Below are positions 1 to 8,011 of a stretch of 64,000 nt of DNA, in pieces (the first letter of the stretch is position 1; each line of letters begins with the position of its first letter). The notes beneath the pieces were generated by a model. That model did no database searches. It saw only the letters and a list, made by a program, of their open reading frames with translations, and was not told the origin of the DNA. Source of the stretch: Fenollaria sporofastidiosus (lineage in GTDB: Bacteria > Bacillota > Clostridia > Tissierellales > Peptoniphilaceae); NCBI RefSeq assembly GCF_943169635.2, contig NZ_OW968186.1, positions 372,001-436,000 of the forward strand. The letters run 5' to 3'. Position numbers and translations under genes: made by a program.

Positions 1-10
1 TATAATTATG

Positions 11-49
11 GTTACATTTATAGTACTAAATATGTTACATTTATAGTAC
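11..49. repeat. Tandem 16-bp direct repeat at window edge
   Basis: GTTACATTTATAGTAC occurs at 11-26 and again at 34-49, a period of 23 bp. It could be a pair of protein-binding sites for a gene left of the window or an edge of a dispersed repeat; the sequence alone does not decide. Confidence 0.6.
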
Positions 50-81
50 CATAGTCATAGATCTTTGTCAATAGTTTTTTA

Positions 82-117
82 TAAAAATAAAAAGTGACCT
101 AGATAAACTAAGTCACT
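82..117 (-). terminator. Intrinsic terminator after the GNAT gene
   Basis: Reading the minus strand, a 10-bp stem (93-102 with 108-117, one G-U pair) is followed by a T-rich run. The same stem sequence (GTGACTTAG / CTAAGTCAC type) recurs at 755-778 and 2371-2394. Confidence 0.75.
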
Positions 118-151
118 GTGCTTATGGTTTTGAATGTTCGATTTTTATTTT

Positions 152-673
152 TTATTTAAAGCTAATTAATTCTTCTTCTTTTAATTCATAAACAACTGTA
201 GATTGCAACTCTCCAAGCTGATTTGTCCACGAGTCATAATCTACACGAATTTTCTTAAAGCCAAGCTTTTCATAAACGTGTTGAGCTCTTTTATTATTTA
301 GATTTGTCGTTAGGAATATGGTCTTCGCACCCATTTTGAAAAGCTCTTCTATAAACAAAGTAAGTATTACTCGTCCAAGCCCCTTCTCTTGATAAGTGCT
401 ATCACATATCTTTATACCTATCTCGCATCTAGCATCATCAGAAAACTCATAATTCATCTCGCCAATGGCCTTGCCTTTGTACTCAATCATCAAAACTCTG
501 TGAAGATCAGTGTAATTTTTGATCTGCCCTTTGATTCTCTCTTCATTAGTGTTCACACCATTGGGGAAGCCTGCGTGAGCCATGACAGAGCCGTCATTCC
601 ACCAAGATGCGAGCTGAGCAGCGTCAGCCTCTACAGCGTTTCTAATTAAAATGTCTTTATAAATTATCTTCAT
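152..673 (-). CDS. GNAT-family N-acetyltransferase
   Basis: This 173-residue protein has the single-domain GNAT fold (RimJ/RimL-like). The acetyl-CoA binding segment is near residues 90-105 (YQEKGLGRVILTLFIEELF), followed by the usual C-terminal helix ending in YEKLGFKKI. Such enzymes transfer an acetyl group from acetyl-CoA to an amine on a small molecule or protein N-terminus; the substrate cannot be told. The gene stands alone with its own terminator downstream. Length is typical for the family. The overlapping plus-strand reading frame is a shadow. Confidence 0.85.
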   Translation of the reverse strand: MKIIYKDILIRNAVEADAAQLASWWNDGSVMAHAGFPNGVNTNEERIKGQIKNYTDLHRVLMIEYKGKAIGEMNYEFSDDARCEIGIKICDSTYQEKGLGRVILTLFIEELFKMGAKTIFLTTNLNNKRAQHVYEKLGFKKIRVDYDSWTNQLGELQSTVVYELKEEELISFK

Positions 674-740
674 AAGTAAGCTTACTCCTTGATTTATAGA
701 TTCTTCTTGTAATATATAAATAATACCACGAAAATGGCTA

Positions 741-778
741 AAAGTAAAGAAAAAGTGACTTAGAACTAACTAAGTCAC
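741..778 (-). terminator. Intrinsic terminator after the DUF4143 ATPase
   Basis: A 9-bp perfect stem (755-763 with 770-778) is followed on the minus strand by a T-rich tail. About 60 bp around it closely resembles 91-157, including the trailing GAATGTCCGATTTTT motif, so stem and flank were copied together. Confidence 0.75.
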
Positions 779-834
779 CTGTGATTATGGCTTTGAATGT
801 CCGATTTTTGTTTTCAATGTCCGATTTTGATTTT

Positions 835-874
835 CTATTTCAGAATATTTCCATTATGGAACTTTTTCTAAATA
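835..874. repeat. 41-bp palindromic element, copy 1
   Basis: It has outer inverted ends (CTATTT...AAATA) and an inner palindrome TTCCATTATGGAA. It lies just beyond the stop codon of the DUF4143 ATPase and nearly matches copies at 2202-2242 and 2275-2315. Confidence 0.85.
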
Positions 875-878
875 TATC

Positions 879-2186
879 CTAAATAATTGTATCCAAACTG
901 TCTTTATTCAATAAAAAATCAAATAAATTTATAGTTACTATACCATTGTCGTCTAAAAACGCTTTTACTCTGTCTTTAATTATAATTATCTTTTTGAATG
1001 AATCATCTATATTTAATAAAGATTTCTTCTCCTGCTCTGCTTTGTCTAACGATTGAAGTGAATACGCTGACTGAATGTAGTACCTCTTAGTACCAAGATT
1101 GGCAATAAAGTCGACCTCTCTTTGCTTCTTTATGTCCTTATCGTTTTTGTCCTTCTCTCTAGTCATGACCATGCCGACATCGACCATGTAGCCGCGATGC
1201 CTAAGCTCGTTATATATAATGTTCTCCATCAGATGCGTTGGCTCAATCTGCCTAAAGTTTAGCCTTGCATTTCTAAGCCCAAGGTCTTCAAAATAGATTT
1301 TATAAGGCGTTCCTATATATTTTCTGCCCTTCACATCATATCTATAAACTTTTTTTAAAATGAATGAGTCTTCAAAGTATTCAATAAACTTGTCAATGGT
1401 ATTCGCGCTAATTTTTGATTTTAGTGATGATGAAAATGTAGCCTCTATCTTCGATGGATTTGTTAAACTTGACATACCTGATGCCAATACATTTAAAAGA
1501 TCTGCTAATTCACTATCTAAGCGAATGTCGTACCTATTAACGATGTCTCTTAAATATACATTGTCTAGCTGAGTCTTTAAATAATTCATCTTGTCTTCGT
1601 CACTATTCATAGAGCAAAGTGCTGGCAAGCCGCCAAAAACTTGATACTCAGCGAAAGCATCTTCCTTGTCTAGGCTAGTCGTTTGCATATACTCCGAAAA
1701 GCTTAGCGGCATAACATGTATCTCGTCTCCACGGCCCGCAAACTCAGTTATTATGTCCTTCGATAAAAACTTTGAGTTGCTTCCAGTAACATACACATCA
1801 AAGTTATCTTGATGCAAAAAGCCATTCAAAACTTGCTCAAACGATGCGAGTAGCTGCACTTCATCTAAAAGTATATAGTACTTGTCCTTAGTTTTGCTCT
1901 TGTCCTTGATGTACTCTAAAAACTTCTTCGGATCAACAAGCCTCTCCCCACTCAAAATATCTAAGTCCATAAGATCTTCACCAATCTTAAGTAGGTCATC
2001 ACCCGAATCAAAGGCGAATTTAATTATATGTTCTTCATCTATACCGCTTTCAATTAAATAATTGTAGAAGATGGTATTTAGTAAATATGACTTACCGCAT
2101 CTTCTTATACCAGTAATAACCTTAATAAAGCCGTTATTCATTTTGCGAATTAATTTATCTAGATAAAAATCACGTTTAATTTCCAT
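879..2186 (-). CDS. AAA ATPase with DUF4143 C-terminal domain
   Basis: The protein has 435 residues. The Walker A loop GIRRCGKSYLL is near residues 26-36, a Walker B-like YYILLDEVQLL near 103-113, and the C-terminal half carries the nuclease-like core common in this family (EVDFIAN...YIQSAYSL). ATPases of this AAA_14/DUF4143 class are abundant in anaerobic bacteria and archaea, often many per genome; their role is poorly known. The gene is monocistronic. Its promoter lies exactly between two copies of a 41-bp palindrome, and a third copy follows the stop codon, which suggests self-regulation or a mobile unit. Confidence 0.9.
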   Translation of the reverse strand: MEIKRDFYLDKLIRKMNNGFIKVITGIRRCGKSYLLNTIFYNYLIESGIDEEHIIKFAFDSGDDLLKIGEDLMDLDILSGERLVDPKKFLEYIKDKSKTKDKYYILLDEVQLLASFEQVLNGFLHQDNFDVYVTGSNSKFLSKDIITEFAGRGDEIHVMPLSFSEYMQTTSLDKEDAFAEYQVFGGLPALCSMNSDEDKMNYLKTQLDNVYLRDIVNRYDIRLDSELADLLNVLASGMSSLTNPSKIEATFSSSLKSKISANTIDKFIEYFEDSFILKKVYRYDVKGRKYIGTPYKIYFEDLGLRNARLNFRQIEPTHLMENIIYNELRHRGYMVDVGMVMTREKDKNDKDIKKQREVDFIANLGTKRYYIQSAYSLQSLDKAEQEKKSLLNIDDSFKKIIIIKDRVKAFLDDNGIVTINLFDFLLNKDSLDTII

Positions 2187-2201
2187 TCTTTCACCGCCAT
2201 T

Positions 2202-2242
2202 CTATTTCAGAAAAATTCCATTATGGAACTTTTTCTAAATAG
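2202..2242. repeat. 41-bp palindromic element, copy 2
   Basis: Same element as 835-874 with a few changes (CAGAAAAATTCC for CAGAATATTTCC). It begins directly after the -10 box of the ATPase promoter, so it should be transcribed at the 5 prime end of the mRNA or act as an operator. Confidence 0.9.
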
Positions 2243-2271
2243 ATTATATCATATTTTATGAAAATAAGCAA
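2243..2271 (-). promoter_or_regulatory. Promoter of the DUF4143 ATPase
   Basis: On the minus strand TTGCTT (2271-2266) and a perfect TATAAT (2248-2243) are separated by 17 bp. The promoter fills the 32-bp gap between two palindromic elements. Confidence 0.75.
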
Positions 2272-2274
2272 TTT

Positions 2275-2315
2275 CTATTTCAGAATATTTCCATTATGGA
2301 ACTTTTTCTAAATAG
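2275..2315. repeat. 41-bp palindromic element, copy 3
   Basis: Full-length copy with ends CTATTT and AAATAG and the inner palindrome TTCCATTATGGAA, upstream of the -35 box of the ATPase promoter. Confidence 0.9.
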
Positions 2316-2362
2316 GATTTATTTACTTATTTAATTTTTCTTCAATGAAAGCCCTCAATTGT

Positions 2363-2394
2363 AAAGAAAAAGTGACCTAGCTTACTAAGTCACT
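2363..2394 (-). terminator. Terminator of the zinc uptake operon
   Basis: A 10-bp stem (2371-2380 with 2385-2394), followed on the minus strand by TTTTCTTTAC, ends the operon 14 bp after znuB. It is the same stem family as the two terminators to its left. Confidence 0.75.
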
Positions 2395-2407
2395 TCTTAT
2401 CCGTTAT

Positions 2408-3208
2408 TTACTTTACTTTCTTGCGCAGTTTTGATGCGATGAAGAAGACAAACATTCCTAGTACTGCTGCGAGTATGATTGCTCCACCCGGTTTCACGTC
2501 GTAGTAGAAACTTGCTGTGATACCACTTAGCATATACACAAGGCCTAAGAGTATGGTAATTATCAGCGTCTTCTTGTATGAGCGTGCTAGTATCAGTGTT
2601 GTTGCAACTGGAAGTACTACTAGCGATGTCAGCATTAGTGCGCCTACTAATTTCACCGCCATAGCTATGGTGATGGCGCTTAGTAGTGTGAAAGCTGCGT
2701 TTACTAATTTTACTTTTACTCCCGATAGTCTCGCTGTGTTTGGATCTATGGCGATGGCAAGTAGTCCTGCATACTCTTTGATACTTGCAAATACTACAAA
2801 GACAAAGACTACAAGTGAATTAATCACGTCCTGCATAGATACTGAAGCGATACTACCAAATAGGTAGGAGTCAAATGAAGTTCCGCCTGGTGCGAAGTCC
2901 GAAAGTATCGAAGCTACGCCAAGGCCTATACTCATGATGATGGCTGTTGCCATGTCGCCATATTGAGGAAATTTATGACGAATGATCTCGATTAGAAAGG
3001 CTGCAACTATGCAGATCCCTAGCATACCGATTAGTGGGTCAAATCCTAGTATAAGTCCCATACCAACTCCTGCTAGTGCTGAGTGCGATAGTGCGTCACC
3101 TATCATCGAAGTTTTTCTGTTTACCATAACCACGCCGATGGCTGGTACCATGATTGAAAGGAAGAAGGCTACTACGAGTGCCTTTCTCATAAATGCGTAC
3201 TCTAGCAT
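2408..3208 (-). CDS. znuB: Zinc ABC transporter permease ZnuB-like
   Basis: This 266-residue integral membrane protein of the ABC-3 family has about eight hydrophobic helices. It forms the membrane channel for zinc (possibly manganese) import with the ZnuC-like ATPase and the ZnuA-like lipoprotein encoded just upstream. Family signatures include the N-terminal AFMRKALVVAFFLS and the conserved DALSHSALAGVGMG segment near residues 38-51. It overlaps znuC by 7 bp and is the last gene of the operon. ZinT and ZnuA as neighbours favour zinc. Confidence 0.93.
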   Translation of the reverse strand: MLEYAFMRKALVVAFFLSIMVPAIGVVMVNRKTSMIGDALSHSALAGVGMGLILGFDPLIGMLGICIVAAFLIEIIRHKFPQYGDMATAIIMSIGLGVASILSDFAPGGTSFDSYLFGSIASVSMQDVINSLVVFVFVVFASIKEYAGLLAIAIDPNTARLSGVKVKLVNAAFTLLSAITIAMAVKLVGALMLTSLVVLPVATTLILARSYKKTLIITILLGLVYMLSGITASFYYDVKPGGAIILAAVLGMFVFFIASKLRKKVK

Positions 3209-3900
3209 GTCTTCGCCTCCTTGTTCATTTCTAATTTATAAAGACCAGTGTCCTTTATCTCGTAAGTTGCGTCTAGTTTTGCATACTTCATAAGCTCGTC
3301 AAGGTCGTGCGTAACTAAAACTATGCTTGTGCCTTTGTCGTCATTTAAAGTCTGTATTGTTTTTAAGAAGGAAATTCGACTTTCTTCGTCGACGCCAGCT
3401 GTTGGCTCATCAAGTATTAGAAGTTTTGGATTGTTAAGCATGGCTCTGGCTATCATAGTTCTTTGCTGAAGTCCTCCAGATAGCTCGTTAACCGGTTTGT
3501 TCTTGTACTCTATAAGTCCCAAGTACTCCAAAATCTCATCCACCTTTTGGTAGTGCTTCTTGCGTGGGAACTTAAAGAATCCAAAGTCCTCGTACAGATT
3601 CAAAACCACCATCTCTCTAACGGTGATAGGGAAGCTAACCTTGCTAACAACACTCATTTGTGGCACGTAGCCAATGTCCTTGTAGCTTTTGTAAGACGCT
3701 ATATTTTTATCTAAGACTTCTACCGTGCCCTTTTGTGGTTTTAGTTCGCCCAGTAAGTTCTTGATGAAGGTTGATTTGCCGCTGCCGTTCGCTCCAACGA
3801 TGGCGATGAATTCACCCATCTCAAGCTCCAAATTTATACCAGATAGAACTTTGTGATCAAGGTATGAAAAGTCCAAATTTTTTATACTAATTGCTTTCAT
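3202..3900 (-). CDS. znuC: Zinc ABC transporter ATPase ZnuC-like
   Basis: This 232-residue ABC ATPase powers metal import. Walker A is GANGSGKST near residues 37-45, the signature motif is LSGGLQQR near 140-147, Walker B is LLILDEPT near 160-167, and the switch histidine is in LVTHD. It overlaps znuA by 14 bp and znuB by 7 bp, indicating translational coupling. The length matches the metal-uptake subfamily, and the short C-terminus shows no extra domain. Confidence 0.94.
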   Translation of the reverse strand: MKAISIKNLDFSYLDHKVLSGINLELEMGEFIAIVGANGSGKSTFIKNLLGELKPQKGTVEVLDKNIASYKSYKDIGYVPQMSVVSKVSFPITVREMVVLNLYEDFGFFKFPRKKHYQKVDEILEYLGLIEYKNKPVNELSGGLQQRTMIARAMLNNPKLLILDEPTAGVDEESRISFLKTIQTLNDDKGTSIVLVTHDLDELMKYAKLDATYEIKDTGLYKLEMNKEAKTC

Positions 3901-5212
3901 TTTGTTTCTTCATCTCCTCATATAGATTCGTAAGGTTCATCTTCATCAAGTCGATGTAGCTCATCTCGTCAATAGTTTGACCAGGTATTATAAACTCCAT
4001 ACTTGCTAGTGGGCTTATATCCGAGCCAGCTATCTCCTCAGATATAACCTTGGCGATGGCTGTTGGCGCACCGTACTCGTAGAATATCGTCTTGATATGT
4101 CCTTTCTTTGCATAGTCTATGGCCCTGACCATGCTTCTAATGCTCGGTTCACTCATAGATGTTAGGCCTTGAAGTGGGTACTGCGTAAGCTTAAAGTCCC
4201 TCGCAATGTAGGCAAAGGCGTAGTGCATAACGATGAACTCCCTCTTATCAAGCTCTTGGAACTTGTCGCGAAACTCAGTTTGCATAAGAGTAAGAGTGTC
4301 AACAGCGTTAAACCTTCTCATATCTATCATCGCGGCCTTATTAGGAACGAGCTTCGTTATCTCACGCGCGATGGTATTTAGATAAGTCTTCGCATTGTTG
4401 ATAGATAGCCACGAGTGCGGGTCGTAAGTTACCTTGTCAACCTTTTGCGAGCTGCCCCTTAAGAGCTCCTCACCCTTCATAGGATTGTCATGCATATCGA
4501 CAAACTCGAAAGAAAGTATATCCTCAGGAAGCCTGTCAGTGTAGACTATCCACTTACCGACTTCAGGCAGTACATAGTTTAGCTCGCCAGACTCGTGACG
4601 CATCTTTATCCTATAAACCTTGCCGTCCTCAACATCAAGCTGCGTCTCTTGGCGAACGATGTCACCTTCCACGTTCATGATCTTGCGGCCCTCCTTGATG
4701 AGCTCATCCTCGCTCATAGTGCCGTCATCCCTCTTAAACGCTATACGCAAGAAGTCTTCGTGAGTGTGGCCAAAGAGCATATTGTTCCTTTTTTCCTTGT
4801 AATCAAATCTTGTCATCAGCTGAAAATCGCCGATGGCTGCAGCGCCCGTGTATGAGATTAGGTCAACATTGTCAGATAAAGTTAAAACCTTTAATTTTGG
4901 AAGATTCTCCTTAATCTTGTCAACCCACCTCTCCATATTCGCGCCGTTAACAATCAAAAGATCAGCCTTAGCTAGCCTTTTTATATCCTTAGCCGATGGT
5001 TCCCACTCGTGCACAGTAGCAGAAGTAGGCATAAAGCTCTTCACAACTACATCGTCTGCGGCAACCATCTTCGTAAGCTTGTATATAGGGAAAAAAGAGG
5101 TATAAACAACAGGTTTACCCCCAGTCATACCTCTTTCTTCTATAGCATTATCACATGAAAAAAATGTTATTGATACAAGGAGTAAACATAGGAATATTAA
5201 TTTTCTCCTCAT
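3887..5212 (-). CDS. znuA: Zinc-binding lipoprotein ZnuA with large insert
   Basis: This 441-residue substrate-binding lipoprotein of cluster A-I has a lipobox ending at Cys20 (ITFFSC). Metal ligands expected for the family are visible: His68 (ATVHEW), His266 (DPHSW), His330 (MHYAFAY) and an acidic residue near 379 (FYEYG). Ordinary ZnuA proteins have about 300 residues. Here the usual flexible His-rich loop is replaced by roughly 130 residues (about 128-258) with a GHTHEDF motif and a beta-rich, acidic composition. The insert may be an additional metal-collecting domain. The gene sits 10 bp after zinT. Confidence 0.92.
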   Translation of the reverse strand: MRRKLIFLCLLLVSITFFSCDNAIEERGMTGGKPVVYTSFFPIYKLTKMVAADDVVVKSFMPTSATVHEWEPSAKDIKRLAKADLLIVNGANMERWVDKIKENLPKLKVLTLSDNVDLISYTGAAAIGDFQLMTRFDYKEKRNNMLFGHTHEDFLRIAFKRDDGTMSEDELIKEGRKIMNVEGDIVRQETQLDVEDGKVYRIKMRHESGELNYVLPEVGKWIVYTDRLPEDILSFEFVDMHDNPMKGEELLRGSSQKVDKVTYDPHSWLSINNAKTYLNTIAREITKLVPNKAAMIDMRRFNAVDTLTLMQTEFRDKFQELDKREFIVMHYAFAYIARDFKLTQYPLQGLTSMSEPSIRSMVRAIDYAKKGHIKTIFYEYGAPTAIAKVISEEIAGSDISPLASMEFIIPGQTIDEMSYIDLMKMNLTNLYEEMKKQNESN

Positions 5213-5222
5213 ATTAACTAAA

Positions 5223-5909
5223 TTACTCAGTTAATTCTTCAGCAATGTCTTGGCTGTCTACAGATGTTCTGATGTATGTTGGGAACCACTTGCTGTCTTG
5301 GTCCTTAATATCATCTAAGTTATCAGTATATCTTGTGTGATAGTGAGCTAAGTGCTCTTCGCCATGGATTTGCATTAAAGCCATGTACTTCTTAACATCT
5401 TTAGAATCAGTTTCAAATACGAACCAGTTAAGAGTCTTGTTTCCGTGAGGAACTTGGATAGTGTCAACTAATTTGTACTCAGCCTTAGCAATCTCCTTGC
5501 CTTCACCAATCTTGCCATCATAGAAAGTGATAGTGTTACCTTCAATGTGTAGACCCTTGTAGTCAGTTGCTCTTCTTTCTTCGATACCCTTGATGTAGTC
5601 ATCAGCTGACATGTTTTCTTCCTTAGCCTTCTTTTCGATAGCTTCCTTTACAACAGGATCATCATAGAAAGCGTTGATAGAGTTCCAGTCACCAGCCCAC
5701 ATCTCTAAAGTAACTTCTTCAGAAGGAGCCTCAGTCTTTTCCTCAGACTTATCTTCAGCCTTTTCTTCAGTCTTGTCGTTAGTTTCAGCAGCTGCTTCAG
5801 TCTTAGGTTCTTCCTTAGCAGGCTCTTCGTTCTTCTTGCAAGCAAACATCATAGATGAAACTAGAGTAAGAGCTAGAGCTAGCGTTAAAAATCTTTTTGC
5901 GTTTTTCAT
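5223..5909 (-). CDS. zinT: ZinT-family zinc-binding lipoprotein
   Basis: The protein has 228 residues. A lipoprotein signal ends at Cys24 (MMFACKK). A low-complexity Glu/Lys/Ala linker (about residues 28-68) is followed by the ZinT/YodA domain, which starts at MWAGDWNSINAFYDD and contains the histidine cluster GEEHLAHYHTRY. In Enterobacteria ZinT is a periplasmic zinc chaperone for ZnuA; here it would be anchored outside the membrane. It is the first gene of the zinT-znuA-znuC-znuB operon and is likely induced by zinc shortage. Confidence 0.94.
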   Translation of the reverse strand: MKNAKRFLTLALALTLVSSMMFACKKNEEPAKEEPKTEAAAETNDKTEEKAEDKSEEKTEAPSEEVTLEMWAGDWNSINAFYDDPVVKEAIEKKAKEENMSADDYIKGIEERRATDYKGLHIEGNTITFYDGKIGEGKEIAKAEYKLVDTIQVPHGNKTLNWFVFETDSKDVKKYMALMQIHGEEHLAHYHTRYTDNLDDIKDQDSKWFPTYIRTSVDSQDIAEELTE

Positions 5910-5978
5910 TAAAAAAACCTCCTAATAAATTTCTTTTAGTGATTCGCACCCTTCTCTTAGAGGCGCCAACCATTAGCT

Positions 5979-6007
5979 ATGTTAGCACAGCCTTATACAT
6001 ATGTCAA
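5979..6007 (-). promoter_or_regulatory. Promoter of the zinT-znuACB operon
   Basis: On the minus strand TTGACA (6007-6002) and TAACAT (5984-5979) are spaced 17 bp. Transcription would start near 5972, giving a leader of about 60 nt before zinT. Confidence 0.65.
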
Positions 6008-6065
6008 TAGCCTCTAGAGCACTAAATGCATACCTTTGAAGCGATTTTGATATAAGAGAGCATTT

Positions 6066-6085
6066 ATATTAACCCAAGTTAATAT
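6066..6085. promoter_or_regulatory. Candidate operator upstream of zinT
   Basis: ATATTAACCCAAGTTAATAT is a perfect inverted repeat with 8-bp arms and a 4-bp centre, about 60 bp upstream of the -35 box. It resembles, but does not equal, the TTAAC-NN-GTTAA sites of AdcR/MarR zinc repressors. The assignment is inference. Confidence 0.4.
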
Positions 6086-6241
6086 TTTCTAATTGAGTGA
6101 TGCTCAGAAGGGTTAGCACCCACTAATACATCTACATACTTGCATATATAGAGCAAATTTCATCATTTATCACGAATAGACATATTGGAAAACTTTTGAA
6201 AATTTTGCTTAGTATAAAAAAGTTTATATTAGTACTTGCAC

Positions 6242-6273
6242 AAAAAAGAAGAAGGCATCGCTACCTTCTTCTT
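6242..6273 (-). terminator. Hairpin terminator between zinT and the phosphoesterase
   Basis: A 10-bp perfect stem (6246-6255 with 6264-6273) is followed by a T run on the minus strand. It would end transcription arriving from the phosphoesterase gene. Confidence 0.65.
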
Positions 6274-6479
6274 AAGTGATTTATTTTGTTTTGCCAAAAA
6301 ATCCATACAAAGCGATTGAATCATCGCTATTTTAATTTCGCTGGAAAAATGAAGAACCTCGTCTTTAGGCGAGAACCTTTGCACTACGATTGATTGCGCG
6401 AAGTGGACCGACGAAGCAAGCGGAATGTACTAAACGTACATGAGCATTGCTAAGGAAGGAACAAGCGCAAGGGCGAATT
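6274..6479. repeat. Intergenic repeat cluster (modules R1 and R2)
   Basis: The gene-free stretch 5910-6479 holds the zinT control region, a terminator and this repeat block. R1 at 6351-6382 is a hairpin framed by GAAGAACCT and AGAACCTT. R2 at about 6390-6475 is an inverted relative of 56331-56460. The block runs into the stop codon of the phosphoesterase gene. R1 and R2 recur around 56-59 kb. Confidence 0.8.
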
Positions 6480-7316
6480 TTAGCGCGAAATTTTTATTAT
6501 GACAAGTTCTGGTCGATTGAATATTCGTGGTACACGTGTTGACTCACGTGCCAAACCCCTACTCACTATCATCTCAGTACCATGGTCAAAGCTATATAAA
6601 CCGCCAGCATATTTCGGGAAGAAGCCCTCGTCCGGCGCGAAAGTGCCATTTAAAATGCCGGGTATGCGCCACTGACCACCATGTGCATGGCCAGTAAGTA
6701 TGAGGTCAAAGCCATAATCAAGGTAGATGTTCACAAAGGAAGGACGATGCGCAAGAAGTATGCTAAACTCATCAGCGTGCCTTGCATCACGAGTCTTATC
6801 AAGCTCCGCACGCATGCCGATGCCACGTCCAGTGTAGCGCGCCTGGTCAGGATCGTTCACGCCGCTAAGAGTGATCTCGTTAGAATTTTGACTCACGCGC
6901 ACGCACTTGCCGCCGATGTCCTTAATGCCATGCTCATCAAGCCAAGCAAGCATCTCATCTGAACGCATGCTCCAGTACTCGTGGTTGCCAGTAACGTAGT
7001 AGCACGGGTAGTCCTTTGCAATGGCTGTAAGGAAGACTTTCGTGTTCTCATCAGGTATCTCGTCGTCAAAGATGTCACCGCCCAGTAGAACGATGTCAGG
7101 CTTTTCTCTGTTCACCGCATCAATCAACGTTTTTTGCCCTGCGCCGTACCTACATGAGTGAAGATCCGTGATGAGCGCTATACGCATGGGCTTATTTATT
7201 TTATCCGAAGTAATAGTGTAGTGAACAGTTTTTAGACGCACATCAAAAGCTAGTAGCGCAAGGACTATTAGCAAGACGAGGATGATGTACTTAATGTGTT
7301 TTTTCTGTATTTTCAT
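6480..7316 (-). CDS. Membrane-anchored metallophosphoesterase (YkuE-like)
   Basis: The protein has 278 residues. One N-terminal transmembrane segment (about 9-24) is followed by a calcineurin-like phosphoesterase domain with its full metal set: DLH near 51-53, GGDIFDD near 79-85, GNHEYW near 110-115 and TGHAHGGQW near the C-terminal third. Relatives hydrolyse phosphate esters, in some cases lipid pyrophosphates, at the outer membrane face; the substrate is unknown here. The last residues KISR and the stop codon come from a dispersed repeat that also ends hydF, so the natural C-terminus may have been replaced. Confidence 0.9.
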   Translation of the reverse strand: MKIQKKHIKYIILVLLIVLALLAFDVRLKTVHYTITSDKINKPMRIALITDLHSCRYGAGQKTLIDAVNREKPDIVLLGGDIFDDEIPDENTKVFLTAIAKDYPCYYVTGNHEYWSMRSDEMLAWLDEHGIKDIGGKCVRVSQNSNEITLSGVNDPDQARYTGRGIGMRAELDKTRDARHADEFSILLAHRPSFVNIYLDYGFDLILTGHAHGGQWRIPGILNGTFAPDEGFFPKYAGGLYSFDHGTEMIVSRGLARESTRVPRIFNRPELVIIKISR

Positions 7317-7341
7317 TTATTGCTCCTTAAATCTACTTAAA

Positions 7342-7365
7342 AACGGAGAGTATCAGCCCTCCGTT
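7342..7365 (-). terminator. Intrinsic terminator
   Basis: A 7-bp stem (AACGGAG with CTCCGTT) and a minus-strand TTTAAG tail lie about 50 bp after the stop of the 7414-7893 membrane gene. Confidence 0.55.
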
Positions 7366-7413
7366 ATGATTATTATATTAAATCTTGCAAAGCTTGTCAA
7401 GATATATAGTTCA

Positions 7414-7893
7414 TTAAAACAATGTCAAGAGATAGCCATCCACTGCTGCGACGACTATATACATAGGAATCGCTCTTAGAAATGCTTGGATGTGCTTTTT
7501 GGGACTTAGGTACAAGGCTTTCTCTGGGACTTTCGTTAGTCTTATACGACTTGCATTTCTCCACCAAAGTAGGTCTATGACTAATAGGTCGAAGACATTT
7601 AGCGCTTGGCCTAGTATGAGTAAGTTTATAAAGTTTTGCATAAAATCTTTTGTGTGCATAAAGAATCCGAAAATTATGAATAATACTAAAAACACCACAA
7701 GGTTTGCAAGCCATGTGCGCACCATATTAGCTTCGTGGAACTTACCCTTATACTCTTCTACTTCTCTTATGCGTCTTTGTACTTCGTCTGGGTAGGAGGC
7801 GTAGCTCCTTAGGTTCTTCTCATCTGTGCCTGTTCCGAGGTAGCATAGGGCGAAGAAAAGCGCACATAAAATGATTATCTCTATAATTAACAT
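7414..7893 (-). CDS. Hypothetical membrane protein with four helices
   Basis: I do not recognise this 159-residue protein. It has a hydrophobic N-terminal helix (1-20), a charged stretch (22-55) and three further hydrophobic segments (about 62-80, 88-110, 135-155). A paired Trp (LLWWRNASR) sits near residue 112. The reading frame overlapping it at 7397-7714 is a shadow; this frame is preferred for its membrane-like composition and the RBS (AGGAGTGATACC) before its ATG. Monocistronic, flanked by terminators. Confidence 0.75.
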   Translation of the reverse strand: MLIIEIIILCALFFALCYLGTGTDEKNLRSYASYPDEVQRRIREVEEYKGKFHEANMVRTWLANLVVFLVLFIIFGFFMHTKDFMQNFINLLILGQALNVFDLLVIDLLWWRNASRIRLTKVPEKALYLSPKKHIQAFLRAIPMYIVVAAVDGYLLTLF

Positions 7894-7976
7894 GGTATCA
7901 CTCCTTTTACTTTATTATATCACATTAGCTATGGCTAATAAATATTTTTAATAATTTCAAAGACATTTGCAAAATA

Positions 7977-8002
7977 AAAGCACCTATGATTATAGATGCT
8001 TT
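7977..8002 (-). terminator. Intrinsic terminator
   Basis: An imperfect stem AAAGCACCTAT / TATAGATGCTTT with a minus-strand T-rich tail, 10 bp past the stop of the 8012-8245 gene. Confidence 0.6.
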
Positions 8003-8011
8003 GTGTAAATA

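Noticed and set aside
7397..7714. 105-residue minus-strand ORF
   Set aside because: It overlaps the better membrane-protein frame 7414-7893 and has non-protein-like composition.
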